From Cannabis sativa (taxonomy: Eukaryota > Streptophyta > Magnoliopsida > Rosales > Cannabaceae), in NCBI RefSeq assembly GCF_029168945.1, contig NC_083603.1:19406001-19470000 (forward strand): DNA of 64,000 nt, in the 5' to 3' direction. Below, piece by piece: positions 49,477 to 60,626 of this stretch. Each line of letters begins with the position of its first letter. Positions within the stretch are counted from its first letter, which is position 1. The position numbers and the translations under genes are program-made. The notes beneath the pieces were generated by a model. The model searched no databases. It was not told the DNA's origin and saw nothing but the letters and a program-made list of their open reading frames with translations.

Positions 49477-51331
49477 TGTTAGGATTTTATGCCCTAAATA
49501 AAACCCATTTCAATACAATCTGATTTTTTGTCAATAGAATAATTGAAATCATTTATGTTTACATGTAGTTTTCATGTTTACGGTTTAATGTGTGCAAAAT
49601 CTGTTAAGTACAGAACTTATAGTTATTCACAATTACAGTGATGTCAATACAGTGGAAAGTAATTGTGATTATATGCTTCAAAAGACAATGTCCCTGATTC
49701 ATCAGTGCACTGGATTTACACTGATGTGATAATCAGCGATAAAGTATACTTACACCTTGGAAAAGTGTTATGTTCTTTCTAGAACATTGGCAAAGTATGC
49801 TAGTTTTGGATGTATAGAGTATACATTGGACTGAGACCGATATTGATCTTCGTAAAGATATTATAATCTTACCGTTGTATCTTTCTAAGTCAATATTACT
49901 AGTTGATCTTAGATTAAAAGATCTTAATCCTGACATGCTTAGGTTCAATCTCAAGAGTGTTATTTATGTTCTTTGATTTGTTAGTTAAGCTTACTTTTTG
50001 GTCCGGGTGATACGTACATTTTGGGAACATGATAGTACAATTGAGTGGGAGCGCTAAACATAGAAATGGAATCTATAGCTTCTATCTGGACATAGAAGTG
50101 AAACAATGATTTCCTTCGAGCTTGGCTTAATAGAGATAAATGGAAGAGCTCTTGTTTCAGTGATTATATTAGCTCACTGAAATATCATCTATAGGAAGCT
50201 AAGTGTTTTAAGGATAAAATACATTGAGGGGTGAAACGATAAATTTATCCCTACTCGGTGTAAATCATTTATAGAGGATCTTTGATTATTGGGATTAGAA
50301 CAATGGTTAAATGTTTTTAGCGTATCTATATCATGGAACATATAGAGCATTATATATGACTGAGAATGCAATTCCAAGATCTATGGTTGATGCAATAAGG
50401 AATTAATAAGTTAGGGAATTTACTTGGTAAATTCTAGTTCTGCTTATTGGAAGCTCGGTTGTATAAGCCCATGGTCCCCATACTAGTTGAGACCATACTG
50501 CTTGTAAGACTCAGTTAATTGATTTGAATTAATCAATTATAATTCTAAAATTAGACTATGTCTATTTTATGAATCTTCACTAAACTAGGGCTTAATTGTG
50601 AAGAAAAGAGATTCTAGGGTTTATTTGTTAATTAAGAGACTTTATTAAGTCTAATTAATAAATATGTTAAATGAGAATTTTATTTGATAATTAATTTTAA
50701 TTATTAAATAAATAGTTTTGGCATTTAAGTGGTCGAATTGGAAAAATGGCATTTTTGAGAAAATAAGATAAATAGTTAGAAAAATGGCAAACTTGCAATG
50801 TGGCGGCCCACATGCTATGGCCGGCCACTATTGCTATATTTTACCATTTAGTTTATTTTTTTAATGCCCAATAATTCAAACCTAAACCTAGGTGGTTCCC
50901 TATAAATAGATAGTGATGGTCTCAAATCTTAGGATGATGAACACACTTGCTTTTAGTCAAAAATTTGAGCCTTCTTCCTATGCTATTCGAACCTCTCTTC
51001 TCTCTTTCTCTCTTCATAATTTCGAACCTTATAGTGATAAAGTAAGTGCCCGCACACATCCAGTGGTACTTAATCATAGTGTGGAAGGCTCTAAAGAATC
51101 CAAATTCAAGAGAAGTAGATTTGGGCTCAGATCTTGGTGATACTCTGCTACAGACAGGATACAAGGGTTAGAGATCTGAGTGGAAGGAGTCATTTTAATT
51201 TTGCTGCACCCAATGTAAGGTTTCTCAAACTTTATATGTGTTTAAATTACATTGTTTTAGAAATTCATATTTAGGATGTTAAACAACAAACATGGTAGTA
51301 AATCTTGATCCTGGTAAAATATATTCCAATA
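49477..51331 (+). repeat. Copia solo LTR nested in gypsy A
   Basis: 1855 bp, from TGTTAGGATTTTATGCCC to ATATTCCAATA, with GTAGG on both sides (49472..49476 and 51332..51336). It is related to the LTR of copia C and to N1/N2 but diverged from both. It ends in TA rather than CA, like the N2 LTRs. TATA box TATAAATAG at 50901..50909. Frames at 49733..49954 (minus) and 50913..51140 (plus) are not supported as genes. Confidence 0.9.
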
Positions 51332-51888
51332 GTAGGAGCTATTGGTATTTCTAGAGCAGGGATTGTAGGAGCACCTTGTTGTCTCAAACGCTGGATCTCT
51401 TCTTCTTGTTCATTAATCCTGGTTTGCATTTCTACAAACCTATTTTCCCAATCTTAGGCTGCCTAGGCTGCTTTTGCAGTCTGTGGCGGGTTAACATCGC
51501 CTTGGCCGCGTGCCCTGCATCTAGGACCACTACTTTGGCCATGAATATTTAAGGGAATCTGAACTCCCTGACCACCACTGGATCAAACCGAGTTACCCTG
51601 GCTCTTGGTGTTTCGTCTAGCGTCCATACTATTAGAACAACCTGTGTAACTAAGAGCTAGTCTGGTCAGATCGTGATCAAGTAAAACTTACTAATTTCTG
51701 CTTATTTGGAAATTAAAAACATGCGCCTATTCTACTATCAGGCTACTAACATGCTTCCTAACAGGCTTTTTTTAAATCATACTATTAAAATAAACCACTA
51801 AAGCAATAAAAGCTTACTGAACCGTGAAACAAGCTGATTGCTGATGATGATTGTACATGTCATGACGATCTTCAGAAGACAACTTGGC

Positions 51889-51901
51889 AACTCTGATACC
51901 A
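51889..51901 (-). other. Primer binding site of gypsy A
   Basis: The element strand reads TGGTATCAGAGTT, against TGGTATCAGAGCC in gypsy B. It lies three bases from the LTR. Confidence 0.85.
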
Positions 51902-51904
51902 AAT

Positions 51905-52921
51905 TGTAACATCGTAACTATTTTAGGCATGTTGACGTGATTTTTAACTTACTGTGCAGCTCGTTCCCAATCAACGAGGTTATTGAAAATCGTAATAGAT
52001 TAAAATTTTGCTTAATTAATTAAAAACATAAAATAGCATACATATATAATTCTGGGATCCCATTTACAAAAGCATTTATAAAATTTTCATTGTACATATA
52101 CAAAAGTTTGTCACCTAGCGACTATACAAAATAAGCCCTGATGTCCCAAAAACCGTACGCTCCAGGCCTAACTACCCCAACATGTACAATCCCCATCTGC
52201 TCACTCTCACTGCTGCTCAGCCTTAGCCTTGCCCTAACCTACACATGGAAATAGCACTTGTGAGTCAATAGACTCGGTAAGAAAAGCATAACATAAAACA
52301 TAATAATATCGCGGGTTATAATCAGGCGTCCATACACCCGACCATAACCATATCCCTGTGTCCCACACAGTACCGAGTCTAGAACATTTATACGACAATA
52401 CTATCGACCATAATGGCAATTTATACTCAATATGCCAGTCATACTCCAACCATGTTAATGTGACAGCATCGATCAGTATTTCAGCCAACATACATTTATC
52501 AGTAATCAATACAACTCTACGTATACTATTACTACTATCAATGTACTCTAACAGGCATAAACAACATGTATGCTAAACATGTAATTTCATATGGATGACA
52601 TTATACTAATCTTACCTTATTTCCAAATTCAGGTGTGCCGCCCAACCTGAGTGGAACAACAGCTCAGTGAATTACAGGTCCCTAAAATCACATCGATGAT
52701 AACATAGATAACTAAGATGTGGTTGTAATAGCCAAACAACGCATTCCAATGTTGTCGGGCACAAAATATGCAAAATTATAAAATTCCCTATATCACATAT
52801 AAAATGCATTCTTAATTCAAATAAATCTCCGTAAATAAATAATTCCAAACTAAAATGCAAGTTTCATAATTAAACCCTAATTATCTGCTAATTTCCAAAT
52901 TAAAGTTAAACGGTCTTTACC
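51905..52921 (-). repeat. 5' LTR of gypsy A, internally deleted
   Basis: 1017 bp against 1968 in the partner. It lacks the stretch corresponding to about 21297..22245, joined near 52712. The terminal A is changed to C (TTTACC) before the target duplication CCATG. Confidence 0.85.
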
Positions 52922-55900
52922 CCATGTCTGTTGTTCATTACAATTACTTGAAAACTGGAATTATTTAAAATCCAGAGAGTTGAAACTTAAAGTTGGTAAT
53001 GGCAAAATGGCATCGGTTAGAGCTAGAGGAAAAGCAAAACTCAAGTTTCAGAACAGAATTTTGAATTTAGACAATATTTTGTTTATTCCAAATTTCAGTA
53101 GAATCTTGATTTTTGTTTCATGTTTAGAATTGCAACAATATAAATTGAATTTTTCGAGTTTTGGTTCTATCATATCTCGAAATGATATTCAAATCTGTGT
53201 TGCATCTATGGAACAAAGGGTTTATGTTCTTAGACCATATGAACCATTTACACTTAATAACGAACTCTTTAAAGTACTTAAACCTAGAAACTACAAAAAG
53301 CAAAAGATTGATAATGAAGATGAAATATATCTATGGCACTTACGTCTTGGTGATATAGGCTATGATAGACTTCACAGGTTAACCTAAGGTGGTCTATTGA
53401 AAAATGTCACCTTAAATGAATTACCAGTTTGTGAATCTTGCCTAGAAGTCAAAATGACAAAATATTATTTCTCTGCAAAGGGAGATTGTGCCAAGGAATC
53501 ACTAGGCATAGTGCATTCAAATCTTTGTGGACCACTAAATGTCAAACCTACAGGTGGTTATGAGTACTTTGTCACTTTTATTGATGATTACTCTAGATAT
53601 GATCATATTTACCTTATGCATAAGAAATCTGAAACGTTTGAAAAGTTTTAGGAATTTCTAGCATTGACTCAAAACCAATTGGGTAAAACTTTAAAGATCT
53701 TGCAAACTGACAGGGATGGAGAATATATGGACATGCAGTTCAAAGATCATTTAATTGAACTTGGAATTAAATCCCAATTGACTGCCCCTAGCACTCCACT
53801 GGAAAATGGAGTTACAGAAAGAAGAAATCGCACGCTTTTTGAAATGAATAGGTCCATGCTTAGCTACTCAACTCTACCTACGTCCTTCTGGGGATATGCT
53901 ATTCAGATTGCAACTGATATTTTAAATGTTGTTCCATCTAAATCAGTCCCTAAGACACCTTTAGAATTATGGAATGGTCGTATACCCAGTTTACGCCATT
54001 ACAGAATCTGGGGGTGCCCTGCTCATGTCTTAAGAAAGTTAGATGGCAAACTAGAAAAGAAAACTGAAGTTTGCATGTTTGTTGAAAATTCTAAGGAGAC
54101 TAGGGGTGGATTATTTTACAGTCGCAAGGATGATAAAGTGTTCGTTTCTACAAACGCCACTTTCCTTGAAGATGACTATATTAAGAATTTCAAGTCACAA
54201 AGCAAAGTAGTACTTGAGGAAATACTTTCAGATATAACTCCAAATAATGTTCCATCGTCTTCTACTCAAGTAGAGGATAATCCCACTCCCTCAATTGAAC
54301 ATTTGCAAGTTGATACAACCGAGAAATCTACCACAATTGTTCCTGTTCAGAAGGTCACATCTTCTCGTCGTAGTGGGAGGGTTTCCACAAAACCAACTCA
54401 TTATGGCTTGGATGGTGAAATCAATATGGTCGTTGGTGACGGTATTGATGACGATCCATTAACCTATAAATAGTCAATGGCAAGTCCAAAATAGAAAAAA
54501 ATGGCCAGCCGGCATGGATTCAGAAATGGATTCCATCAAAAAGAACAAATTCTAAGAATATGTAGACGCACCTGATGAATATCATTCAATTGGATATAAG
54601 TGGGTCTACAAGAAGAAAAGAAGTGTTGGTGGCGAAGTCAAAACTTTTAAAGCTAGACTGGTCGCAAAGGGTTATACCCAAAGAGAAGGTGTGGACTATA
54701 AGGATACTTTTAGTCCGGTCGCCATGCTCAAATCCATCAGAATTCTTGTCTCCATAGTTGCTGCTTTTGATTATGAGATCTTGCAAATGGATCTCAAGAC
54801 AACTTTCCTTAATGGAATTCTTAAAGAAACCATCTATATGGAGCAACCAGAAGGTTATGTGCTTCCAAGGCAGGAAGAGAAAGTTTGCAAACTTAGTAGG
54901 TCCATTTCTGGACTTAAGCAAGCTTCTTGCTCTTGGAACAAAAGGTCTGATAAAATAATCAAGACCTACGGCTTTCACCAAAACGATGATGAACCTTGTG
55001 TTTAATAACTCAATGATAATCAAGTGGTAGTATTCCTGGTCCTTTATGTTGATGACATTTTGATTATTGGCAACAATATCAAGAAAATGACTGACATCAA
55101 GGAGTGACTTGACACTCAATTCAAAATGAAAGATTTGGGTGAAGCTGCTTATGTTCTTGATATTCAGATCATCATAAACCGGAAGAAAAGATCCCTTGCT
55201 CTCTCTCAAATAGCTTACATTGATAAGGTGTTAGAGAGATTCTCAATGACAAATACCAAAGGGGCAGTGATGCCTTCTAGACCTGGTATCCGTCTATCTA
55301 AGGAACAGTCTCGCACTGATCCTCAAGAGATAGAGGACATAAGAAGGGTTCCTTATGCTTCAGTAGTTGGAAGACTAATGTATGCAATGTTATGCACTAG
55401 ACCTGACATTTGCTATGCAGTAGGAATTATGAGCAGGTATCAGACAAATCTAGGAGAGGAATATTGGACTGTAGTTAAGCATATTCTAAAATATTTGAAA
55501 AGTACTAAGGATTATGGGTTAGTCTACAAGGGTGGTACTTTAAATCCTGTAGGCTATACCGACTCAGATTTCCAGGCTTGTCTTGATGACATGAAGTTTA
55601 CATCTAGGATGGTATTTACTCTTGGGGATGGAGTAATTATTTGGAGAAGTCCTAACCAAACCACAATACCAGACTCTACCATGGAGGTTGAATACATAGC
55701 TATCGCTGAAACTGCTAAGGAACTGGTCTAGCTAAGAAAGTTCTTCTCAGGACTTGGTGTTGTTCTTGGAATGGAAAAACCACCGGTTTTACTTTGTGAC
55801 AACACTGGATCTATAGCCAATAGTAAAGAGCCTCGAAGCCACACGAGAAGTAAACATATAGAGAGGAAATACCACAACATCAAGGAATATGTGGCAAGAG

Positions 55901-56022
55901 GGGACATACTGGTGGAGAAACTGGACACTGAAGATAACTTAGCCGATCCATTCACCAAAGTTTTGACTGTAACAATATTTGGAAAGCACAGACTGAATTT
56001 AGGATTAATTAAAATGTATTAA
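52922..56022 (+). pseudogene. Copia C pol (protease end, integrase, RT, RNase H)
   Basis: It picks up the protease frame left at 20490. GAG-pre-integrase at about 53325..53460, where LWHLRLGDIG has Asp in place of the zinc-binding His. Integrase core 53500..53830: the first catalytic Asp is Asn (VHSNLCGPL), while the second (LQTDRDGEY) and Glu (NGVTERRNRT) remain. RT at 54575..55110, with FLNGILKETIYMEQPEG and the intact LYVDDIL near 55040. RNase H at 55500..56000, ending with KHIERKYHNIKEY and NLADPFTK. Stops near 53386, 53650, 54472, 55004 and 55105, and a frameshift between 54473 and 54690, make it a pseudogene. Confidence 0.9.
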
Positions 56023-56039
56023 TAGATATATGTTAGTGT

Positions 56040-56050
56040 AAGTGGGAGTT
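56040..56050 (+). other. Polypurine tract of copia C
   Basis: AAGTGGGAGTT directly before the 3' LTR, the same as in N1 and N2. Confidence 0.88.
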
Positions 56051-57930
56051 TGTTGGGCTTTGTGCCCTAAATAAAACTCCATTTCAATGTAATCTTTACT
56101 ATTCAATTATCAATAAAGAAACAGATTTAATTTCATTACTTATTTAATGTGTTATTTGGTTCATGTGATCATTTATTTATTTATTTTATTTATAAATTCA
56201 TCCAAATCCTTATCGCACTGATATTCTTATTTATTGTGTTGTCAACATAGTGGAAAGTAATCAAGATTGTGTGATTAAATGCATTCCTATGATTTATCAG
56301 TACATAGGGTTTAACTGATAGGATAATCTACAATGTAGTTTACTTGCACCTTGGATAAGTGTTATGTCCTTTCCAAGGCATTAGTTAAAGTAAGCTTGGG
56401 TTGGATGCATGGAGTATGCATCGGAAGGGACCGATATTGAACTTGGATTAGATATAATAAACTTACCGTAATATCTATTCAATTCAACATCACCTAGTTG
56501 ATCTTAGATCAAATGATCTCAATCCTGAGATGGTTAGGTTCTAGTTCAATTGTATTATTTTTGTTCTTCAGTCTGTTCGTTAAAGTCGACCAAATGGATC
56601 TTCTCGTGACATATAGATTAAGGACGTGACAATTCAATTGAGTGGGAGCGCTAATCATAAACACAAAATCTATAGCTTCTATCCAGACTTAGAAGTGAAA
56701 CGATGATTTCCTTTAAGCTTGGCTTAATAGAGATAAATGATAGAGTGCTCATTTTAGTAATTATATTAGTTCACTGAAATATCATTTATAGGTACCTAAG
56801 TGTTTTAAGGATAAAATACATTAAAGGGTGTAACGGTAAATTTTTCCTTACTCAATGTAAATCATCTATAGAGGATCATTGATTATTAGGATTATAACAA
56901 ATGGATAACTCATAGCGTATATATATTGTGGAACATATAGAGCATTCTATATAATTGAGAGTGCAATTCCAAATCTATAGTGGTGCAACAAGGAATTAAT
57001 AAGTCAAGGAATTTACTTGGTAAATTCTAGATCTGCTTATTGGAAGTTCTATTATATAGGCCCATGGTCCCCATACTAGTTGCGACAAACTGTTTGTAAG
57101 ACTCAGTTAATTGATTTTAATTAATCAATTATAATTCTAAAATTAGACTATGTCTAGTTTATGAATTTCACTAAGTTATGGCTTGATTGTGAAGAAATAT
57201 GATTTTAGGATTTATTTATTAATTTGGAGACTTTGTGGAGTCTAATTAATAAATAATATAAATGATAATTTTATTTGATAATTAATTTTAATTATTAAAT
57301 AAATAATTTTGGCATTTATATGATTAAAATTGCAAAAAGTGGTATTTGTGAAAAATAGATAAATTATTGAAAAAATGGCAAAAATCTAACTAGTGATGGG
57401 CCCTCTCATGGTTGGCCACTAGGGTCCTCTTTTTTCTATTATTTTATTATTTTTATTCCAAATAATTCAATCCTAACCCTAAGTGAATTAGTATAAAAAA
57501 AGAATGGTCTCATAATCTAACTAATGACTCTTGACCTAATTTTCTTCTTCTGAGACAACTTTAAGACTTCTTCTTCTTCTTTTCTCTCTTCTAATTCGAA
57601 TCTATAGTGTTCTTCAAGATTAAAATTCAAACTTTAGTGATTGATTGCATGCCCACCCATATCAAGTTAGTCCTCAATAATAGTGTGTAAGATTGTGAAG
57701 AATCCAAACAACTGAAGGAGTGTCGAGCTCAGATCTTGATTTTACTCTGCGACAGAAAGAAACAAGGGTTAGAGATCTGAGAAGAAGGAGTCATTTAATT
57801 CCGCTGCAACTAATGTAAGGTTTCTCATACCTTTTATGTGTTTAATTTTCATCATTTTAGAAGTTCATATTTAGGATGTTAAAAACATACTTGTTTGAAA
57901 ATCTAGGTCTTGGTAAAATATATTCCAACA
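56051..57930 (+). repeat. 3' LTR of copia C
   Basis: 1880 bp, TGTTGGGCTTTG to ATATTCCAACA. It is a diverged relative of the N1/N2 LTRs (reverse complement) and of the solo LTR at 49477. The following bases, ATAAC, should be the target duplication, but the left copy is lost with the 5' LTR. A TATA-like AGTATAAAAAAAG is near 57490. Confidence 0.9.
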
Positions 57931-58436
57931 ATAACATCCTACTTGCATAATCCCTTAACAAAGTAGAAGAAAGAAAAGATCATGCCACCTAAAGCTGCAG
58001 GCCTACCAGGAAGATAGGAAATATGAAACCATGATATTCTTTGAATTACACTAGTATGAATACACTGACTAGAACAAGAGACAATATTCAAATCAAAAGC
58101 AATAGGGTTCCAAGCAATGACAATCCTTCCGTTGGGATGATAGGAAGAATTAGAAGAGAAACACCACCCTCGAAATAAACTAACATATCAAGCTCCCATT
58201 TTGTGAGCTTTAACCTTAGTCTCCAAGAGACGAATAATTCCTATGTTCTTATCATGAATAAGCCTAAGCACCTCATGATGTTTCCAGGAACTATTTATCC
58301 CTCAAACATCAAACAGAGAATTCTATCCATTAGGATTAGGAGGTGCTCCTCCTCCTTTTCCAAAATGAACCAAATCACAAAGAACCTGTGCAACTTGTGT
58401 TTCCTCCTCATTTAGGACCTGAAATGCATTATCCAT
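57931..58436 (-). pseudogene. LINE ORF2 start (endonuclease remnant)
   Basis: An ATG at 58436 opens MDNAFQVLNEEETQVAQ. After two stops it reads INSSWKHHEVLRLIHDKNIG and LLETKVKAHK, the N-terminal part of the apurinic-type endonuclease of plant L1 LINEs, whose usual wording is WNIRGLN and GLLETKV. Further down, near 58000, is YLPGRPAALGGMI. The rest of ORF2 is cut off by the copia C LTR at 57930. Stops show it is inactive. Confidence 0.78.
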
Positions 58437-58542
58437 AGTCAAAATCGTCTCTGTTTTATTTATTAAACTTTCTTTTCTAGTTTTCTTCATCCAAACTCCA
58501 TGGACTTCTTTAACATTCTCTTGTCCCTCGGCCTAAATAATC

Positions 58543-59708
58543 TTAACAACCTCTTGATTCTGCTCCTTTTTTCCCAGTATTAATTTGAGTTTTCTCATGC
58601 ACCTTGTCATTACAAGGTTCGGTCTCTACCTTCTTAGGAATCCATTTTGGCCTTAAAGTATCTCTCTTACACTGATCTTGAGAATGCCCCATCCTTTGAC
58701 ATCGCCTGCATAAAATTGGTTTCCAATCATAATGAATAGGAAAACAAATCACTTCACCTATCTCATTTTCAAAAGTGATCTGATTTGACAAACCTTGATC
58801 TATATTGATTTCAATCATGATCCAAGCATATTCCAATCTATCGCTATTCCTCGTTTCTTGATCTTGTTTCAGAATACTTCCAATTTGTCCAATAGTTTTC
58901 CTCATAGATGGACCACCCCAATTCTTCATATCAAGATTAAAGAGTTAAATCCAATTGGTATTTTGGTCAAATTCTCCTTATGAAATTTCCCCAGAGCATT
59001 CCAAGGCTTCATAATGATGGGTTTCCTGTTAAAAAACACATAACCTCCTACAATTATATTATCCCTATTCACCACTAAGTGAAATCTAACAACAAAAACT
59101 CCATGTGTGAACAGGGACACTTTGCCAATACCTTTATCTTTCCAAATTCTATGGAAGAAGCCTTTCATGACATGAATTGGGGGATTTGCTCTAAAAACAT
59201 AACACACCAATGAAGAGTTCCTTAAAGAAACCTCATTCGCTATATCCTCAAAGGAAATCTTAATTCTATTCTCTATTTTTCCTTTTATATTTTCACCAGC
59301 AATCTCAGGTATATGCAAAATAGGGGTAGGGATATCATTGATTTTAACTCTAGACATTCTCTCCTCTAAAGCTTTGATGACTCCTATCCAGGATGATATA
59401 GTATTCGCATCATCCCTTTTCTCTAGATGTATAAGTGTTTCAAGAATTGATCTTGGGGCAACTGAAGGCGACATCTCCTCGAGCATATCCTCAATAAAGG
59501 TTCCCCCTTCACTCCTTTCATTGTCCTTCTTAGAGTCCCCCGATTCTGAAAAATCAATTGTAGTTATCCCCATTAAATCTGCTACCGACTTAGTTTTGAG
59601 AATATGATCCTCCGATGTCAGCCCTCCTTGCTTCACGAGCTTTGCATTATTAGCACTTCCTTTCGCATCCTTCTTCACTCCCTTTCTTGGTCTCCCTCGA
59701 CCCGCCAT
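58543..59708 (-). pseudogene. LINE ORF1 (DUF4283 with zinc knuckle)
   Basis: ATG at 59708 begins MAGRGRPRKG, an AT-hook-like start. Residues about 150..255 match DUF4283 of plant L1 ORF1 (SSLVCYVFRANPPIHVMKGF, VFVVRFHLVV, KPIIMKPWN). A frameshift near 58926 moves the reading into 58543..58929, with the zinc-knuckle region CRRCQRMGHSQDQC (C-x2-C-x4-H-x4-C) after CFPIHYDWKPIL. ORF1 binds LINE RNA. Apart from the shift and its end it is well kept, so the LINE is not very old. ORF2 follows about 100 bases further. Confidence 0.85.
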
Positions 59709-59770
59709 GGCCCTAGCTCAAAAACTAAAGATCACGAGAAACCCTAGCAAAGACGTAATGTGACAGTGTT
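59709..59770 (-). other. Probable LINE 5' UTR
   Basis: A short stretch between ORF1 and unique-looking AT-rich DNA. The 5' end of the LINE is not marked by any sign I can see, and no target duplication was found. Confidence 0.35.
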
Positions 59771-60430
59771 AATTTTACAGTTAATTTTAATAGAAAAATA
59801 ATTAAATATCTTATGTATAAAAATATATATATATTAAGAAATAGAGCATATTATTATACACTGCTATGACTATAATTAGTCCAAAATTTTATATTGAGCA
59901 CTTAGAGTTTCAAGAGGGGGGGTGTGAAAAACATGGCTCTCAAATGGGGAACAAAAGTTAGATGTGAAGAATAATTAATTAATAATTGCTTTTGTCACGT
60001 ATACAAATGAACATATTTTATATATATACCTATAGTATATATATAAGACGACTATACAGTCATCGTATAATTGAATCACTACATTTATATATGTATATGA
60101 CTTGGCATGTCGAAAGCTCTAGCATGGATGATAATGGAGTTCATATACAATCAATTATTGAAATATATTTACGTAGTATATTATTATCTCATCATAATTA
60201 TTACTTTTGAGCAGACTTTGGATTCTTTTGTGTCTAGAGAGAGAGAGAAAGAGAGAGTAAAATCCTTGCTTAGAGTTGAGAGGGTCCAATAGTGTCCTGT
60301 TTGGATTTGTTTATGATGGAAAGTTCTCTCATCTCTCTCTATTATTAATCAAAAAAAATTAAATAAAATATAAAGTTTTAAAAATGATGATTGAAATTAA
60401 GAGTCTGTCCTTTGACTTATGCCTTCTCTC
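59771..60430. other. Upstream region of the MYB gene, no gene seen
   Basis: AT-rich DNA with a GA microsatellite at 60236..60260 and no coding signal. A W-box-like TTGACT is at 60412..60417. It is the only stretch between the transposons and the MYB promoter, so it probably holds the proximal regulatory DNA. Confidence 0.5.
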
Positions 60431-60436
60431 TCTCTC

Positions 60437-60455
60437 TATATATCACCATAAATAC
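60437..60455 (+). promoter_or_regulatory. Probable TATA box(es) of the MYB gene
   Basis: TATATATC at 60437..60444 and ATAAATAC at 60448..60455, about 175..190 bases before the start codon. They sit in a CT-rich core-promoter context (TC runs at 60424..60437 and 60477..60490), common in plants. Which is used cannot be told. Confidence 0.5.
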
Positions 60456-60626
60456 AAGCTCTTCAGAATTATATCATCTCTCTCTCTCTTGTATTACTCT
60501 CCAAAACCCAACTCTTGTTTATTAAACCAAAAAAGAAAAAGTTACTAAGAAGTTCTTATTCATCATCTTCTTCTTATTATTAGCTTGGAAAATTAAACTT
60601 CAAAATAAAAAGAAAAAAACAGAAAT

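Larger units (their letters stand above)
47786..51627 (-). pseudogene. Gypsy A gag remnant, twice interrupted
   Basis: Gag starts at the ATG at 51627 (MDARRNTKSQGNSV, then a stop where gypsy B has Gly) and runs down through 51360, is broken by the copia solo LTR (49477..51331), resumes to 49342, is broken by the MITE (48594..49333), and ends with the gag core (47994..48359, EYTTQFDRLARLASGIV) and worn zinc-knuckle region (47786..47974). Both insertions have clear target duplications, so the order of events is certain. No product is expected. Confidence 0.87.
20491..52921 (-). mobile_element. Gypsy A: old Ty3/gypsy chromovirus nested in copia C
   Basis: LTRs at 20491..22458 and 51905..52921 are flanked by CCATG at 20486..20490 and 52922..52926. 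The primer site (51889..51901) beside the right LTR and purine tract (22459..22474) beside the left give minus orientation. The interior is a decayed relative of gypsy B, split by copia N2 (22541..44441), a hAT-like MITE (48594..49333) and a copia solo LTR (49477..51331). The right LTR lost about 950 bp. It carries many stops and is an old insertion. Confidence 0.9.
18143..57930 (+). mobile_element. Copia C: 5'-truncated Ty1/copia retrotransposon
   Basis: The plus-strand order is leader (18143..19907), gag fragment (19908..20490), a 32-kb nested insertion (gypsy A, 20491..52921), then pol (52922..56022), purine tract and 3' LTR (56051..57930). The gag-protease reading frame continues across the duplicated CCATG as if gypsy A were absent. 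No 5' LTR or primer site is present, and the leader lacks about 1.2 kb compared with N1. Domain order (integrase before RT) and RNase H wording place it in Ty1/copia, perhaps near the Angela branch. Several stops and one frameshift make it inactive. Confidence 0.85.

Noticed and set aside
54586..55209. A 207-codon minus-strand frame
   Set aside because: It is antisense to the copia C RT, whose YVDD and flanking motifs are clear on the plus strand.
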